A stretch of DNA of 64,000 nucleotides from CAWBRT01 sp963696525 (GCA_963696525.1 CAVOKO010000011.1:558001-622000); one strand, 5' to 3'. Positions 7,179-17,280 are shown, counted from the stretch's first letter. Numbers and translations: made by a program. Notes: a model not told the origin generated them from the letters alone.

Positions 7179-8132
7179 CTATCCTTCCCAGACGAAGGCA
7201 TCGAAGACGCGCGCGGTCTCGAAGCCGAGGCGGAGGTAGAGTTCGGCGGCGCGATCGTTGGCTTCGGTGACGGTCAAGGTGAGCAGGGCAAAGCCGCGCT
7301 GCCGCAGCGCGTCGCGAGTGGCGGCAATCAGGTGCTCGCCGATTCCCTGGCTGCGGTATTCGGGCAAGAGGCAAACCTGGGTGACGTGGCCGGTATCGTC
7401 CTTGACCCGGGAGCAGAGGATGAGGCCGACGTTGGTGCGGGTGAGGCGGTGGACGGCAACGAACGAAGCAGCCGCGTCGAATACTCCGCATCCGGGAAAA
7501 CGGATGATGTTGTTGAGGAAGCGGAGCGACCCGGTCATGGTACGGTACTGATCGTTGATGTCGGAATCGATGTGGCCGCGGTAGGCGGCGGTAATCAGCC
7601 CGGCGGCGGGCTGGTAGTCCTGATCGCTCCAACGGCGGATTTCGATTCCGGCGGCGAGCGGCCTCCTTGGAATTGGCATCGGCTGCTGGAGCGGCATTTT
7701 CATAAACAGGCGCGGATGGCGCTGGAATTTTTCCCGCACAAAAGGAGCAGCGGCTTCGCCGGAACCGTGAATCAGCAACTGTGCCTCGATGCGACGGATT
7801 CCGGGGGATTGCTGGAGGGTGGCAATGACGTGCTGAACCAACTGGCTCTCGACTTCAGAAGGGGAAAGGGCAGTGTGATTTCCAGAGCGCGAGGCATAGA
7901 GGTCGCCGACGACCCCCTTACTGCCCTCGTAAACGAAAAAACAGTAACCGAGCAGCCGTCCGCGTTCGAGGGCGGCATATCCGGGGAGGATTTTGGCGTC
8001 CAGGTAGCGCAGGATCATGTCCGCCGAACTGCTGTAATCCCACGCCAGGGATTCCATCCAAAGCGAGGATTCTTCTTCCAGCAGCGGCCGCAGATCGGCG
8101 GAAGCGAAATGCCGTAGATCCAGTATTTCCAC
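7179..8132 (-). CDS. GNAT-family N-acetyltransferase
   Basis: 317 residues, roughly twice a single GNAT domain. The C-terminal half holds a clear GNAT core: a strand with VTQVCLLPEYRSQGIG, where the R-S-Q-G-I-G segment is the acetyl-CoA pyrophosphate-binding motif A, then LTVTEANDRAAELYLRLGF, the typical C-terminal motif B. The N-terminal half (YAALERGRLLGYCFFVYE and following) looks like a degenerate second GNAT domain. Substrate unknown. The gene faces the ATPase/nuclease pair convergently and is not part of that cassette. The upstream stretch 8133-8363 holds a short hairpin (GGGCTAAAGCCC near 8249-8260) and nothing else I can name. Confidence 0.85.
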   Translation of the reverse strand: MEILDLRHFASADLRPLLEEESSLWMESLAWDYSSSADMILRYLDAKILPGYAALERGRLLGYCFFVYEGSKGVVGDLYASRSGNHTALSPSEVESQLVQHVIATLQQSPGIRRIEAQLLIHGSGEAAAPFVREKFQRHPRLFMKMPLQQPMPIPRRPLAAGIEIRRWSDQDYQPAAGLITAAYRGHIDSDINDQYRTMTGSLRFLNNIIRFPGCGVFDAAASFVAVHRLTRTNVGLILCSRVKDDTGHVTQVCLLPEYRSQGIGEHLIAATRDALRQRGFALLTLTVTEANDRAAELYLRLGFETARVFDAFVWEG

Positions 8133-8363
8133 AGGACACGCACCAGGGACAAAATCCGTTCCCGACGGTAGTGTAAGCCGTGAGCTGCTTCAAGGTAAAC
8201 CATTAGAGCGTGCTTCACAAACCGATATCAGAGGGATCGGCGCGTCCCCCGAGGGCTAAAGCCCTTATTCTTGGTGCGACGCGGCTAAACAGCTCCCCTG
8301 CAAAGAACTATTTATGAAACAGCCCCCACGCGGATTGTCAGCTACATCTTCCACCACAGGCAC

Positions 8364-9962
8364 CTATTTTGCCGGGCCCACGACAAAAATTTGCAGGTGC
8401 TGCGGACGGTAAAAGCCAATCGACTGCAGTTCGCGGCCGGGCAGCATTTCCTGCAACTGTCGCTCCCAGCCCTCCCCGGCGACCACGATGTGCCCGGTTG
8501 GCGGAAGCTGCCGCCGCTCATAGACGGCTATCGGCTGGTTGCGGTAGAAGGCAAGTCCATACTCTACCTCACGTTTGGCGTGAAACAACGCCACAGGTTC
8601 ATCCGGCTCCACGCCCAGCACATGCAGGAAGCTTGCCACCGGACGCGCGGATTGCGTGGCATCGATCGCTGGCGAGGCTACACGGATCAGAAAAGCCAGG
8701 GCAATTGCAACCGGCATCAGCGTGATCGGCCGCAGTACGGCAAGCCCTCTGATAAACAACGAACCTGTGACCACCAAAAATGTGACTGAACCCGCGACCG
8801 AAGCCACCATGAGCCCACGCGCTCCCGGCATGGTTTTCTGCAGCAGATTGGGAACCAGCAGAGCCCCTGTGACGATCGCGGCAGAGAGTAAGGCATGCAT
8901 GCCTATGACCCAGAACTTGGGCGCTTCAGGTTTGTCCACCTTGTCATTGAGGTATACAGCGGCAAGCAACGCGCATGCCGGAATGGAGGGCAGAATGTAG
9001 GCTGGAAGCTTCGATTGCGAAAGCGAAAAGAACAGAATTGGAAGCATCGCCCAGAGCAGCAAAAACACCGCGAGCGCGTTGCCGGAAGAGTTGCTGCCCG
9101 CCCACTCACGCCACCGCCGGATGATGTCGGCAAGCCCGGCAACGACAAACACGCTCCATGGAACCGTCGCCACCAAAGTCACCGGGAGGTAGTACCAGAA
9201 GGGCTGCTGGTGCCGGAACATGGTGGTGGCAAAGCGGTCCAGGTTGTGCTCGAGGATGAAAAAACGCAAGAATTGCGGGTTGCGAAGCTGTACCTCGACA
9301 TACCACGGCAGAGCCACCGCGAGAAATAGCAGCACTCCGGGAAACCACAACGTCCTGACGATCTGGCGAGGTTGGCGCACCAACAGGCAGAAGCCAACGA
9401 TGATCAACGCGGCCAGAAATGGCGCTACGGGGCCTTTGGCCAGCGTCCCCAGGGCGATCAGAAAATGAAAGCCGAGTAAGAATCGGCGGCGGCCAGATTC
9501 GTACCACTCGTACCAGCAAAGCATCCCAACCGCGAAGGGGGCGGTCAGCGGCATATCGGTCGAAGCACCCCGCGCCATCGCAAGCACGAGCGCGCAGGAG
9601 GCTGTGATCAGAGCGGCGTCGAACTGCATGCCTCGCCGCAGGCGCAGGCTGAACCGGTAAACGCCTAACACCATGAGCGTGGCGAACGCAGCCGAAGGCA
9701 CGCGGGCAGCCCAATCGCTCACGCCAAAAATCTTGTAGGCGGCCATGGCCAGCCAATAGTAGAGGATCGGCTTCTCCAGCCACGGCTCGCCGTAAAGAAC
9801 CGGAGTCACCCAGTCGTGCCGGGCAAGCATTTCGCGCGCGATCTGCGCGTAACGGGGCTCGTCCGCGCCGGTCAGTCCGAAAGCTGCCAGCCCATACGCA
9901 AACAAAAACAGGCAGAATCCTAAAACCAAGATTATCTCGAGCACGCGGCTGCGATTGGCCAT
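8364..9962 (-). CDS. ArnT-like glycosyltransferase (GT39/GT83 family)
   Basis: 532 residues of multi-spanning inner-membrane protein with about 11-12 hydrophobic segments. The first periplasmic loop has the family signature: GADEPRYAQIAREMLARHDW followed by EPWLEKPILYYWL, matching the DE-RYA-I-REM and KPPLYYW motifs of ArnT/PMT enzymes, including the catalytic Asp-Glu pair. Such enzymes move a sugar from a polyprenyl-phosphate carrier to lipid A or protein on the periplasmic side. The donor and acceptor here are unknown; lipid A modification would fit an outer-membrane bacterium. Monocistronic by position. Confidence 0.88.
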   Translation of the reverse strand: MANRSRVLEIILVLGFCLFLFAYGLAAFGLTGADEPRYAQIAREMLARHDWVTPVLYGEPWLEKPILYYWLAMAAYKIFGVSDWAARVPSAAFATLMVLGVYRFSLRLRRGMQFDAALITASCALVLAMARGASTDMPLTAPFAVGMLCWYEWYESGRRRFLLGFHFLIALGTLAKGPVAPFLAALIIVGFCLLVRQPRQIVRTLWFPGVLLFLAVALPWYVEVQLRNPQFLRFFILEHNLDRFATTMFRHQQPFWYYLPVTLVATVPWSVFVVAGLADIIRRWREWAGSNSSGNALAVFLLLWAMLPILFFSLSQSKLPAYILPSIPACALLAAVYLNDKVDKPEAPKFWVIGMHALLSAAIVTGALLVPNLLQKTMPGARGLMVASVAGSVTFLVVTGSLFIRGLAVLRPITLMPVAIALAFLIRVASPAIDATQSARPVASFLHVLGVEPDEPVALFHAKREVEYGLAFYRNQPIAVYERRQLPPTGHIVVAGEGWERQLQEMLPGRELQSIGFYRPQHLQIFVVGPAK

Positions 9963-10076
9963 CGCGGGCAGTGTATCAAAGCCGCTAGCTCTCCGCTGGA
10001 AAACAAAAGATCTCCCCGCTCCGTTTTACTTCGGTCGGCATAACGGACGGTTACAGCAATCCGAGAATTGCTCTAG

Positions 10077-10315
10077 CGGGTTGCGGAAAAACTCTCCTTC
10101 GAAGGTGTCATCCTGAGCGTAGCGGGGTCCCCGGCAACGGGCGCTTTTGCCGTTGCTGGAATCGGGGTCCCCAGCGAGCCCTACGCGCTGGGGTGATTGA
10201 GGTGGGGTAGCAGGGGATCTGCTGTTCGTGCGCGTTCGAAGTAAAGCAGATCCTTCGCTCGCGCAAAACCAGCGCGACCTCAGGATGACACTGCTACGCG
10301 TTTTTCAGCAGCCCT
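10077..10315. repeat. MITE-like element abutting the rbfA stop codon
   Basis: About 239 bp bounded by near-matching inverted ends (GGGTTGCGGAAAAA at about 10078-10091 and TTTTTCAGCAGCCC at about 10301-10314), with inner perfect 12-bp arms TGTCATCCTGAG (10106-10117) and CTCAGGATGACA (10279-10290). CTAG sits outside both ends (10073-10076 and 10316-10319); the right one overlaps the rbfA stop codon. No reading frame inside. This accounts for the 9963-10315 gap. A stretch before it (10055-10076) resembles the right end of the neighbouring element at 10836-11008. Confidence 0.65.
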
Positions 10316-10675
10316 CTAGCGCTTTTTCTTTTCAATGCGAGTCAGCAATTCCTCGATGCGGGCAGCATACTGCTGGGAGCTGATGTGAAACGACAGCTCG
10401 GGCGCTTGGCGCAGGCTCAGATTCTCAGCCAGTTCATGACGGATGAAGCTAGTGGCCGAGAGCAGACCTTGCATGGTCTGGCGGATTTCCTCCTCCGACC
10501 CCGCGACGGCAACGTAGATGCGAAGCGCTTTGCCGCCCTCGTTCATGACCACTTCGTTGACGGTGAGCAACCCTATCCGAGGATCGCCGAGTTCGCCGCC
10601 GAGAATCGTGATCAGCTCTTCCTTGAAGGCTTCGACGAGCCGCTGCTTATGATGCTTTTGCCCTCGACTTTCCAC
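10316..10675 (-). CDS. rbfA: Ribosome-binding factor A
   Basis: 119 residues, the usual length. RbfA is a KH-like protein that binds immature 30S subunits and helps mature the 5' end of 16S rRNA. Recognisable segments are the N-terminal helix (HHKQRLVEAFKEELITIL), GDPRIGLLTVNEV, the strand with RIYVAV and the helix LLSATSFIRHELAENLSLRQAPELSF. The order rimP-nusA-infB-ylxP-rbfA on this strand is the classical one. A lysine-rich C-terminus ends at a TAG shared with the edge of a MITE-like element. Confidence 0.95.
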   Translation of the reverse strand: MESRGQKHHKQRLVEAFKEELITILGGELGDPRIGLLTVNEVVMNEGGKALRIYVAVAGSEEEIRQTMQGLLSATSFIRHELAENLSLRQAPELSFHISSQQYAARIEELLTRIEKKKR

Positions 10676-10835
10676 TTCAGCTCCATTCCAGCGGCGTAGA
10701 TTGCGCCTGGAAACTTCTTAATTTAGCACGTTTTCCGAGCGATCAGAGCGACACCAACGGCATTCCACAGCCTGCTAGCAAAGTCAAGACTCTCGAATCT
10801 GCTCGAACTAGTTTTGCCTCCAACTGCGCAGCCTG

Positions 10836-11008
10836 CTAGCGCAATTCCCCAGTTGGTATCCCAATCTACCAGACTGTCATGGCGAGCGTAGTCGAGCCAC
10901 CTTTTGTTTCTGCTACCGAAAACAAAGGGTGGCTCCACTCCGCTTCGCTCCGGTCGCCATGACATTTCCTGGGGAAATTTCGACTACACCAATCCGGGAA
11001 TTGCGCTA
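10836..11008. repeat. MITE-like element with long internal hairpin, abutting the ylxP stop
   Basis: Ends carry inverted arms CTAGCGCAATTCCC (10836-10849) and GGGAATTGCGCTA (10996-11008). Inside is a second long inverted repeat: TGTCATGGCGA (10875-10885) with TCGCCATGACA (10954-10964), and GAGCCACC (10894-10901) with GGTGGCTC (10928-10935), around a TTTTGTTT/AAACAAAG pair. It fills most of the 10676-11005 gap and touches the ylxP stop codon. The flanking piece 10769-10835 contains two AGCCTGCTAGC copies. Confidence 0.65.
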
Positions 11009-11299
11009 ATAGACGAAATCGAGAAAAGAGTCGACGATTTCAGCGCCGCAGTTGTTGGCAGTGCGGGTCGCGGCCGATTCGACGTTCTTCATCAGACCTT
11101 CCAGGTAGTCGCGCGACTCCGACACGCTGACAATCGCGATGGTAGCCCGTTGCCACAGATCCGTGACCTCGACTTCGGCCACGGCGACGTTGAAGCTCGC
11201 GCGCAAACGGTCCTTCAGGCTGCGCGTGACCTGGCGCTTGTCCTTCAGCGAGCGAGCCGCTTCCATACGAAGCTCAAGCGTGAGATGGGCAATATGCAT
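11006..11299 (-). CDS. ylxP: YlxP family (DUF503) protein
   Basis: 97 residues from the ATG at 11299 (MHIAHLTLELRM); a longer frame to 11344 adds 15 residues not typical of the family. DUF503 features: an N-terminal ferredoxin-like strand, the basic SLKDKRQVTRSLKDRLRASF segment, then VAVAEVEVTDLWQRATIAIV. The family sits between infB and rbfA in many bacteria and is linked to ribosome or translation control without a firm biochemical role. Its position here agrees exactly. Confidence 0.92.
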   Translation of the reverse strand: MHIAHLTLELRMEAARSLKDKRQVTRSLKDRLRASFNVAVAEVEVTDLWQRATIAIVSVSESRDYLEGLMKNVESAATRTANNCGAEIVDSFLDFVY

Positions 11300-11433
11300 A
11301 ACTGCCTTCAGCGTTGGTTGGGGTGCAGTCAGCCCGGCAGTCATCGCTCCGGACGCACCACCGAGGAAACGGGCCCGTGCAAAAAGGGCCCCGCTTTCGC
11401 GGAGCCCGGCTTTCAGATACCGACCAACAGCTC

Positions 11434-14400
11434 TTACGCCATCATCTCCGCCGCGATACGTTCGGTGACAAAGGCCTCGATGACGTCGCCGATTTTCACG
11501 TCATTGTAATTGGCGATTGAGATACCGCACTCCATTCCATTGCGCACCTCGGAGGCATCTTCCTTGAAGCGGCGCAGCGAAGCAATCTTCCCTTTGAAGA
11601 CGACAACGTTGTCGCGCAGCAGTCGCACCTCGGAATCGCGCTTGATGGTGCCGTCGGCAATGAAACAACCGGCGACCGTGCCAACCTTCGGGATGCGGAA
11701 GGTATCGCGAACCTCGGCACGTCCCAGGTAAGTCTCCTTGATGGTCGGTTCGAGCAAGCCGACCATGGCTTTCTTCATCTCGTCTTGCAGTTCGTAAATG
11801 ATCGAATGCAGGCGGATGTCGACCTTCTCCTGGGCTGCCATCTCCTGCGCTTTGCGCTCAGGCCGCACGTTGAAACCGATGATGATGGCATTGGAGGCAG
11901 AGGCCAGCAGCACATCGGTTTCGGTGATGGCGCCGACGGAGGCGTGCAGCACCTTGATCTTGACCTGGTCGTTCGAGAGTTTGTTGAGCAGGTCGGAGAT
12001 AACTTCCACCGAACCTTGCACGTCTCCCTTGAGAATGATGGGGAGTTCTTTGACTCCGGCGGTCTTGATCTGCTCGGCCAGACCTTCGAGAGAGACTCGC
12101 GTGCTCTTGGCCAGGGCGGCTTCGCGGGCTTTCTGCTCGCGGTACTCCGCGATTTCACGAGCCTTTTCGCGATCGGCCACGACCACGAACTGGTCGCCAG
12201 CCTGAGGCAAACCCTCCAGTCCGAGAATTTCCACAGGGGTCGCCGGTGGCGCTGTCTCGAGTGCCTTTCCACGATCGTCGAGCATGGCGCGCACTTTGCC
12301 GAACACATTGCCGACAACGAAGTGATCGCCGGCATGCAGCGTGCCGTTCTGAACCAGCACGGTGGCAACCGGACCGCGTCCGCGATCGAGCTTTGCCTCA
12401 AGCACGCTGCCGGTGGCGGAACGCTCGGGAACAGCCTTGAGGTCCTGCATATCCGCAACCAGACAGATCATCTCCATGAGCAGGTTGAGGTTGGTCTTCT
12501 GCTTGGCCGAGACGTCGACGAACACGGTCGAGCCGCCCCAATCTTCGGGCAGCAGTCCGCGGTCGGCCAATTGTTTTTTGACTCGCTCGGGCAGTGCGCC
12601 CGGCTTATCGATCTTGTTTACGGCCACGATGATCGGAACTTTGGCGGCGTTGGCGTGATCGATAGCCTCCAGCGTCTGAGGCATCACGCCGTCGTCGGCG
12701 GCAACCACCAGAACGACAATGTCGGTAACCTTCGATCCGCGGGCACGCATACGGGTGAACGCTTCGTGACCAGGGGTATCGAGAAAAACGATTTCCCGGC
12801 CATAAGCGGGCGAACTCGCGTCCGTAATCTGCACCTTGTAAGCGCCGATATGCTGGGTAATGCCGCCAGCCTCGCCTTCGGCCACATTGGTGGAGCGAAT
12901 GGCGTCGAGAAGACTGGTTTTGCCGTGATCGACGTGACCCATGATGGTCACCACGGGTGGCCGCGTGACCTGGGCAAAGACCGACTCGTCATTGGCGGCG
13001 AGGGCCTGATTCTCCATATCCTGCTGCACCTGCGCCTCGAAGCTGATGAGGTTGGTGCTGGCGCCGAACTGACGCGCCATTTCGTTGGCCAGTTCGGCAT
13101 CGAGTGTCTGGTTAATCGTCGCAAAGACGCCGCGCGCGAGCAGACGGGCAATCATGTCCTTGGCGCGAATACCGAGCTTCTCGGCGAGATCCTTGACGCT
13201 GATGCCTTCCGTGATGGTGATTTCGCGGGTAATCGGGAGAGGCTCGGTGGAAAGAGAGAGCCGCGGCGGCGGCACAAACCCCTTCATCGGACCTTCTTGT
13301 TTGCCGCGCGGAACATAGCGCTGACCCGGACGCCGGGACGGAGAACCGGGACGTCCGGCGGGACGCCCTGTCGGCGGAGCCGGAGCACCGGTAGCGGCAC
13401 CCATCGGGCGACTGCCCATGGGACGCCCAGCCTGACCAGGCGTGGTGCGAGTCGGATGCATCGGGCGACGTTCACCGGGACGCAAGGCCGGACGCGCACC
13501 GGCTGCTGGCGCTCCCGCTGCTGCTGGTGCTCCACCCTGCTGCGGGCGTGGACGCTGGAACAGAGGCTGCCCGCGAACCGGCTGGCCGGTGGGACGGGCT
13601 ACCGGCGGCGTCGCCGGATGCAAAGGCTGCGCGGGTGCGTGATAAACAGGCCGCGGACCGGTCTGGGGCACAATCATGCGGCGTCCAGCCACCCCCGACT
13701 GACCGAGCTGTCCCGGTCGAGCCGATGCAGGGCCGGCCGCATGGCGAGTTTGGGCCCGGTCGGACGCTGCCGCCGCTGGACGATTCGTCTGCGGCGTACG
13801 AGCGGGAACTGCCGGCTTTGTGGAGCGTGCCGGGGAAGCTGGTTGAGTGCTGGCCGTCGAACCCGATGGTGGCTCCGCCGCCGACGGCGCAACCGCATCG
13901 AGAGACGCTGGCGGTACCGGCTCCATGGCCGATAGCTCATCAGGCTCAACTTCAACAGGTGTGGCAATAACTGGCACAGGTGCCGCGGAAAGTGGCGCTT
14001 GGGGCGCTTCGAGTTCAACTACAGCGGTGTCGATTTCTTCCTCCCCGGGTTGTTCAGGGGCGCTGATTGGAGGAGCCGGAGGCTTTGGCGGCTCGACTTT
14101 GGAGGGTGGCGGAGCAAATACCGGGCGCGCAGCGGTCGACGGAGTAATGAAACGCGGTTTGGACACCGGCGGCTCCGCCGCTGGCGAAGTAGACCGGGCC
14201 GACACGACTGGGGACGGTTCGACGGGGTGCGCGGCAGGAACAGCCGGCTTAGTAACGACTGCCCGCGGTGGAACTGCCGAGGCTTTCACCGCTTCCGGTG
14301 GACGCATGGGGGGAGTTGAGGGACGCAAGCCAGCGGACGGATGCTCTTTTTGCTCAATGATCGCTTTCAGCGCATCACCAGGCTTGGAGATTCTTGACAG

Positions 14401-14622
14401 GTCGATCTTGGGACGGAGTTCGTCCGAAGTGGCGCGATGGCGCGCCTCACGGCCCGAGCCCTGCTGCTCCAGAACGTATCTGCGTACGCGCTCAGCCTCG
14501 TCTTCCTCGATAGAGCTGGAGTGAGTTTTCTTTTCGGTCACTCCCACTTTCGGCAAGACTTCGAGAATCTCCCTGCTCTTGACTTCCAGCTCCCGAGCCA
14601 AATCGTTGATTCGAATCTTCAT
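11434..14622 (-). CDS. infB: Translation initiation factor IF-2
   Basis: GTPase that places fMet-tRNA on the 30S subunit and promotes subunit joining. From the ATG at 14622 (MKIRINDLARELEVK), supported by a GGAGG at 14637-14641, it is 1062 residues, long for the family. Order: IF2_N domain (1-50), about 400 residues of Pro/Ala/Arg-rich low-complexity linker, a second IF2_N (about 470-530), the G domain with GHVDHGKT (from about 560), DTPGHEAF and NKID, then domains II-IV. The linker is typical of GC-rich bacteria and expanded here. Lies directly after nusA. Confidence 0.97.
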   Translation of the reverse strand: MKIRINDLARELEVKSREILEVLPKVGVTEKKTHSSSIEEDEAERVRRYVLEQQGSGREARHRATSDELRPKIDLSRISKPGDALKAIIEQKEHPSAGLRPSTPPMRPPEAVKASAVPPRAVVTKPAVPAAHPVEPSPVVSARSTSPAAEPPVSKPRFITPSTAARPVFAPPPSKVEPPKPPAPPISAPEQPGEEEIDTAVVELEAPQAPLSAAPVPVIATPVEVEPDELSAMEPVPPASLDAVAPSAAEPPSGSTASTQPASPARSTKPAVPARTPQTNRPAAAASDRAQTRHAAGPASARPGQLGQSGVAGRRMIVPQTGPRPVYHAPAQPLHPATPPVARPTGQPVRGQPLFQRPRPQQGGAPAAAGAPAAGARPALRPGERRPMHPTRTTPGQAGRPMGSRPMGAATGAPAPPTGRPAGRPGSPSRRPGQRYVPRGKQEGPMKGFVPPPRLSLSTEPLPITREITITEGISVKDLAEKLGIRAKDMIARLLARGVFATINQTLDAELANEMARQFGASTNLISFEAQVQQDMENQALAANDESVFAQVTRPPVVTIMGHVDHGKTSLLDAIRSTNVAEGEAGGITQHIGAYKVQITDASSPAYGREIVFLDTPGHEAFTRMRARGSKVTDIVVLVVAADDGVMPQTLEAIDHANAAKVPIIVAVNKIDKPGALPERVKKQLADRGLLPEDWGGSTVFVDVSAKQKTNLNLLMEMICLVADMQDLKAVPERSATGSVLEAKLDRGRGPVATVLVQNGTLHAGDHFVVGNVFGKVRAMLDDRGKALETAPPATPVEILGLEGLPQAGDQFVVVADREKAREIAEYREQKAREAALAKSTRVSLEGLAEQIKTAGVKELPIILKGDVQGSVEVISDLLNKLSNDQVKIKVLHASVGAITETDVLLASASNAIIIGFNVRPERKAQEMAAQEKVDIRLHSIIYELQDEMKKAMVGLLEPTIKETYLGRAEVRDTFRIPKVGTVAGCFIADGTIKRDSEVRLLRDNVVVFKGKIASLRRFKEDASEVRNGMECGISIANYNDVKIGDVIEAFVTERIAAEMMA

Positions 14623-14766
14623 CCGCCTGTGTATTTCCTCCGTAGAATGACCAGCCGTCAAGTCCTCATAGCTACCTCACGGTTCCGGTTTCCGAACGCT
14701 TCCCCCGGGAGCCACGGTTGCAGCCATTTCCGGGTACGCCATCCGCATCGCACGTCAACCGGGCGC

Positions 14767-16368
14767 TCACTGCTTCTCGGCTGCCGTAGGGTCTTCGCCC
14801 GGATGCGGTTCATCGGGATTAACTTTTTCCTCGCCTGCCGGGGGCGCGTTTTCCACCCCAGTATCTTCCGTCCCACTACTGCTACTGATGATACTCGCTT
14901 CCGGATTCTGCCCGCTCTCGACCGCTTCATCGGTGGTGCCCGGAGCCTGCTCCGAGACTTCTGCAGGCACCGGCTTGGTCGCTGCTTTGATCCGGTGCAA
15001 CCGGCTCCGTCTGGTCCTCACTCACGCCGGCTTCATCTTGATCGAGCGGAGCGCCTTCGGCGGCCGTGATTTCACCACCCTCGGCGGCTTCAAGACTGGA
15101 AAAGTAATTATTGATTGTATAGAAGATTTTTTCCATGGTCTTGGGGCCGATGCCCGGAATTGCTTCCAACTGCTCAGGATGCATATCCGCCAGCTCTTCG
15201 ATGGTAGTCACGCCCGCACTTTGCAGCTTCTCCAGCAACCCCGCCCCAAGTTCATCCGCCAAGCTGTCCAGCGGAGTGCTTGGAGTGCCTACCAGCGCGC
15301 TCATCTGCTGCTCCACTTCCTGGCGCTTCTCTTCCTCGCTCTTGATATCGATCTTCCAGCCGAGCAACTTGGCGGCCAGGCGGACATTCTGCCCCTTCTT
15401 GCCGATGGCGAGCGAAAGCTGGCTGTCGTCGACGATGACCTCCAGGTGCTTGCTCTGGCTGTCGACGACGCTTACCCGGCTGACCTTGGCCGGCTGCAAA
15501 GCCTTTTCGGCGAAGGTCACCGGGTCTTCGTGGTACTCGATGATGTCGATTTTCTCTCCGCGCAGTTCGCGGATGATGGACTGCACGCGCATTCCCTTCA
15601 TGCCGACACAGGCACCCACGGCATCGACGTCCTTGTCCTTGGACATGACCGCGATCTTGGTGCGCTCGCCGGCTTCGCGCGCAATCGCCCGGATCACGAC
15701 GGTGCCATCGTAGATCTCGGGCACCTCGGTTTGAAACAAATGACTGACCAACTCGGGAGCGGCGCGCGAAACTACCACCTGCGGCCCCTTGGAGGCCTTC
15801 TCGACCCGCACGATCACAACCCGCACCCGCTCGCCCGGCGCAAACGACTCCAGCCGCGATTGCTCTTTCTTGGACATGCGGGCTTCGGCCTTGCCAACAT
15901 CGAAAATCAAATCCTGCCCTTCGATGCCGCTTGACGGTGGCATTGACGATTTCGCCGACGCGGCCGATGTACTCGTTGTAAACCGTGTCGCGCTCGGCCT
16001 CGCGCACTTTCTGGAAGATTACCTGCTTCGCCAACTGCGCGGCGATGCGTCCGAGAACATCCGTCGGCTTCTCGATCAGCAACTCGCCGCCGGCTTCGGC
16101 ATCGGCATTGAACTTGCGCGCATCGTCGAGCGTGATCTGGCCGTTCGGATCGAGAACTTCCTCCGCGAGTGCCGACGACCTGCTTCACCGCATAGGCGCG
16201 GATGTGGCCGCTTTCGCGGTCCAGCACGGCCCTCAGGTTCTCCTGAGTCTTGTAATACTTGCGGGTGGCGACAACAATGGCGTCCTCCACGGCCGAGACG
16301 ACGATCTGCGGGTCGATTCCCTTCTCCCGACTTAAAGCGTCGATTACGTTATAGAGTTCACTAGGCAT
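14767..16368 (-). CDS. nusA: Transcription termination/antitermination factor NusA (three single-base insertions)
   Basis: NusA binds RNA polymerase and nascent RNA and controls pausing, termination and antitermination. The intended protein is about 532 residues: N-terminal domain (MPSELYNVIDALSREKG), S1, two KH domains (including SLAIGKKGQNVRLAAKLLG), a helix-hairpin-helix segment (EAIPGIGPKTMEKIF) and an acidic tail. The frame breaks at about 16163, 15926-15931 and 14992; each break is repaired by removing one base, and the total length (1602 = 3 x 533 + 3) agrees. All segments keep conserved sequence, so I read these as sequence errors. Start fixed by the conserved N-terminus; rimP is 55 bases upstream. 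Confidence 0.9.
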
Positions 16369-16423
16369 AGGAATTCACCTTCCACAAACAACAAAATCGT
16401 CACGGAACAGCCCGCTCCAATCA

Positions 16424-16918
16424 CTAGAACTCAGGAACCAGTTGCGCCTTTTCGACATTGGAATAGGCAACCTTCAGCATGCCTGAACCTTGCTGCTGCA
16501 CCTTCTTCTTGCTGGTTACCGCGCCCAGATCCACCGTCAACTGGCCGTCGTCAAACTGAACCAGCCGGCCTTGAAAGTGGCGGTTTCCATCGATCGCCTC
16601 GTGCGTGCTGAACTTCACGAGGCTACCCTGGAAACGCTCGAAATCCGCGGGCTTCAGCAGCTTCCGGTCAAGACCCGGAGAGGAGATTTCAAGCACGTAG
16701 GAGCCGCCAGGCACGACATCCTCGACATCGAGAATGGTTCCGAGTTCGCGGCTGTAATGGGCACAATCTTCGTGCGTGATGCCCTGCGGCTTATCGATGA
16801 AAACACGCAAATGACGCGTTTTGCCGCTGCCCTGCAGCTCCACTTCCACCAGCTCAAAGCCGCTCGAGGAGGCCACACGTTCCGCGATTTCCTTGATGCG
16901 ATCAAGAGTGAAAGCCAT
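16424..16918 (-). CDS. rimP: Ribosome maturation factor RimP
   Basis: 164 residues starting at the ATG at 16918 (MAFTLDRIKEIAERV). RimP helps assemble the 30S subunit (S12 incorporation). Family marks visible: GFELVEVELQGSGKTRHLRVFID in the N-terminal domain, the GITHEDCAHYSRELGTILD helix, YVLEISSPGLDRKL with the conserved SPGLDR, and the C-terminal SH3-like barrel. First gene of the rimP-nusA-infB-ylxP-rbfA operon. The upstream region 16919-17280 contains a CTAG-bounded piece with CGGCTGAAAAAC (16945-16965), another relic of the intergenic repeat family, and a GGGGACCCC motif at about 17119. Confidence 0.93.
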   Translation of the reverse strand: MAFTLDRIKEIAERVASSSGFELVEVELQGSGKTRHLRVFIDKPQGITHEDCAHYSRELGTILDVEDVVPGGSYVLEISSPGLDRKLLKPADFERFQGSLVKFSTHEAIDGNRHFQGRLVQFDDGQLTVDLGAVTSKKKVQQQGSGMLKVAYSNVEKAQLVPEF

Positions 16919-17280
16919 CGTTCCTAATCGACTCGTTCCGGATACTAGCAGGCTCGGCTGAAAAACAGGCTTCCGGTCGACAGCGATCCGCAGCAAACCG
17001 GCAGCTTCTTACGCAGCCAGCTAAACTCGTTTCCCCATCTCAAGCGAACGTTCCCTGACAGGCTCAATCTTTACCTGCGTTCGACAAGGCATCCCAGCAA
17101 CCCAATTACGGGCTTGCCGGGGACCCCGCAATCTCCATGTAGGGGAGAGCAAACAAAAAGTGGGCTTTCGCCCACCGCACGAATCACCAGCCAAAACCGG
17201 CGCAGCTCCAGACGTAGTATACGCCGCCACTATGGCAAAAACAACCGAACTGCCGATTCCAAGCGATACCTTACAATTAG

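Noticed and set aside
11785..13935. 716-codon plus-strand open frame across infB
   Set aside because: It is the antisense shadow of a GC-rich conserved gene. The protein has no family look and low-complexity His/Arg/Gly runs, while infB on the other strand is certain.
14767..16368. nusA as a pseudogene
   Set aside because: Three breaks each need only a one-base change, all domains stay conserved, and the same kind of break hits rpsD and rpsK. Error is more likely than decay of an essential gene.
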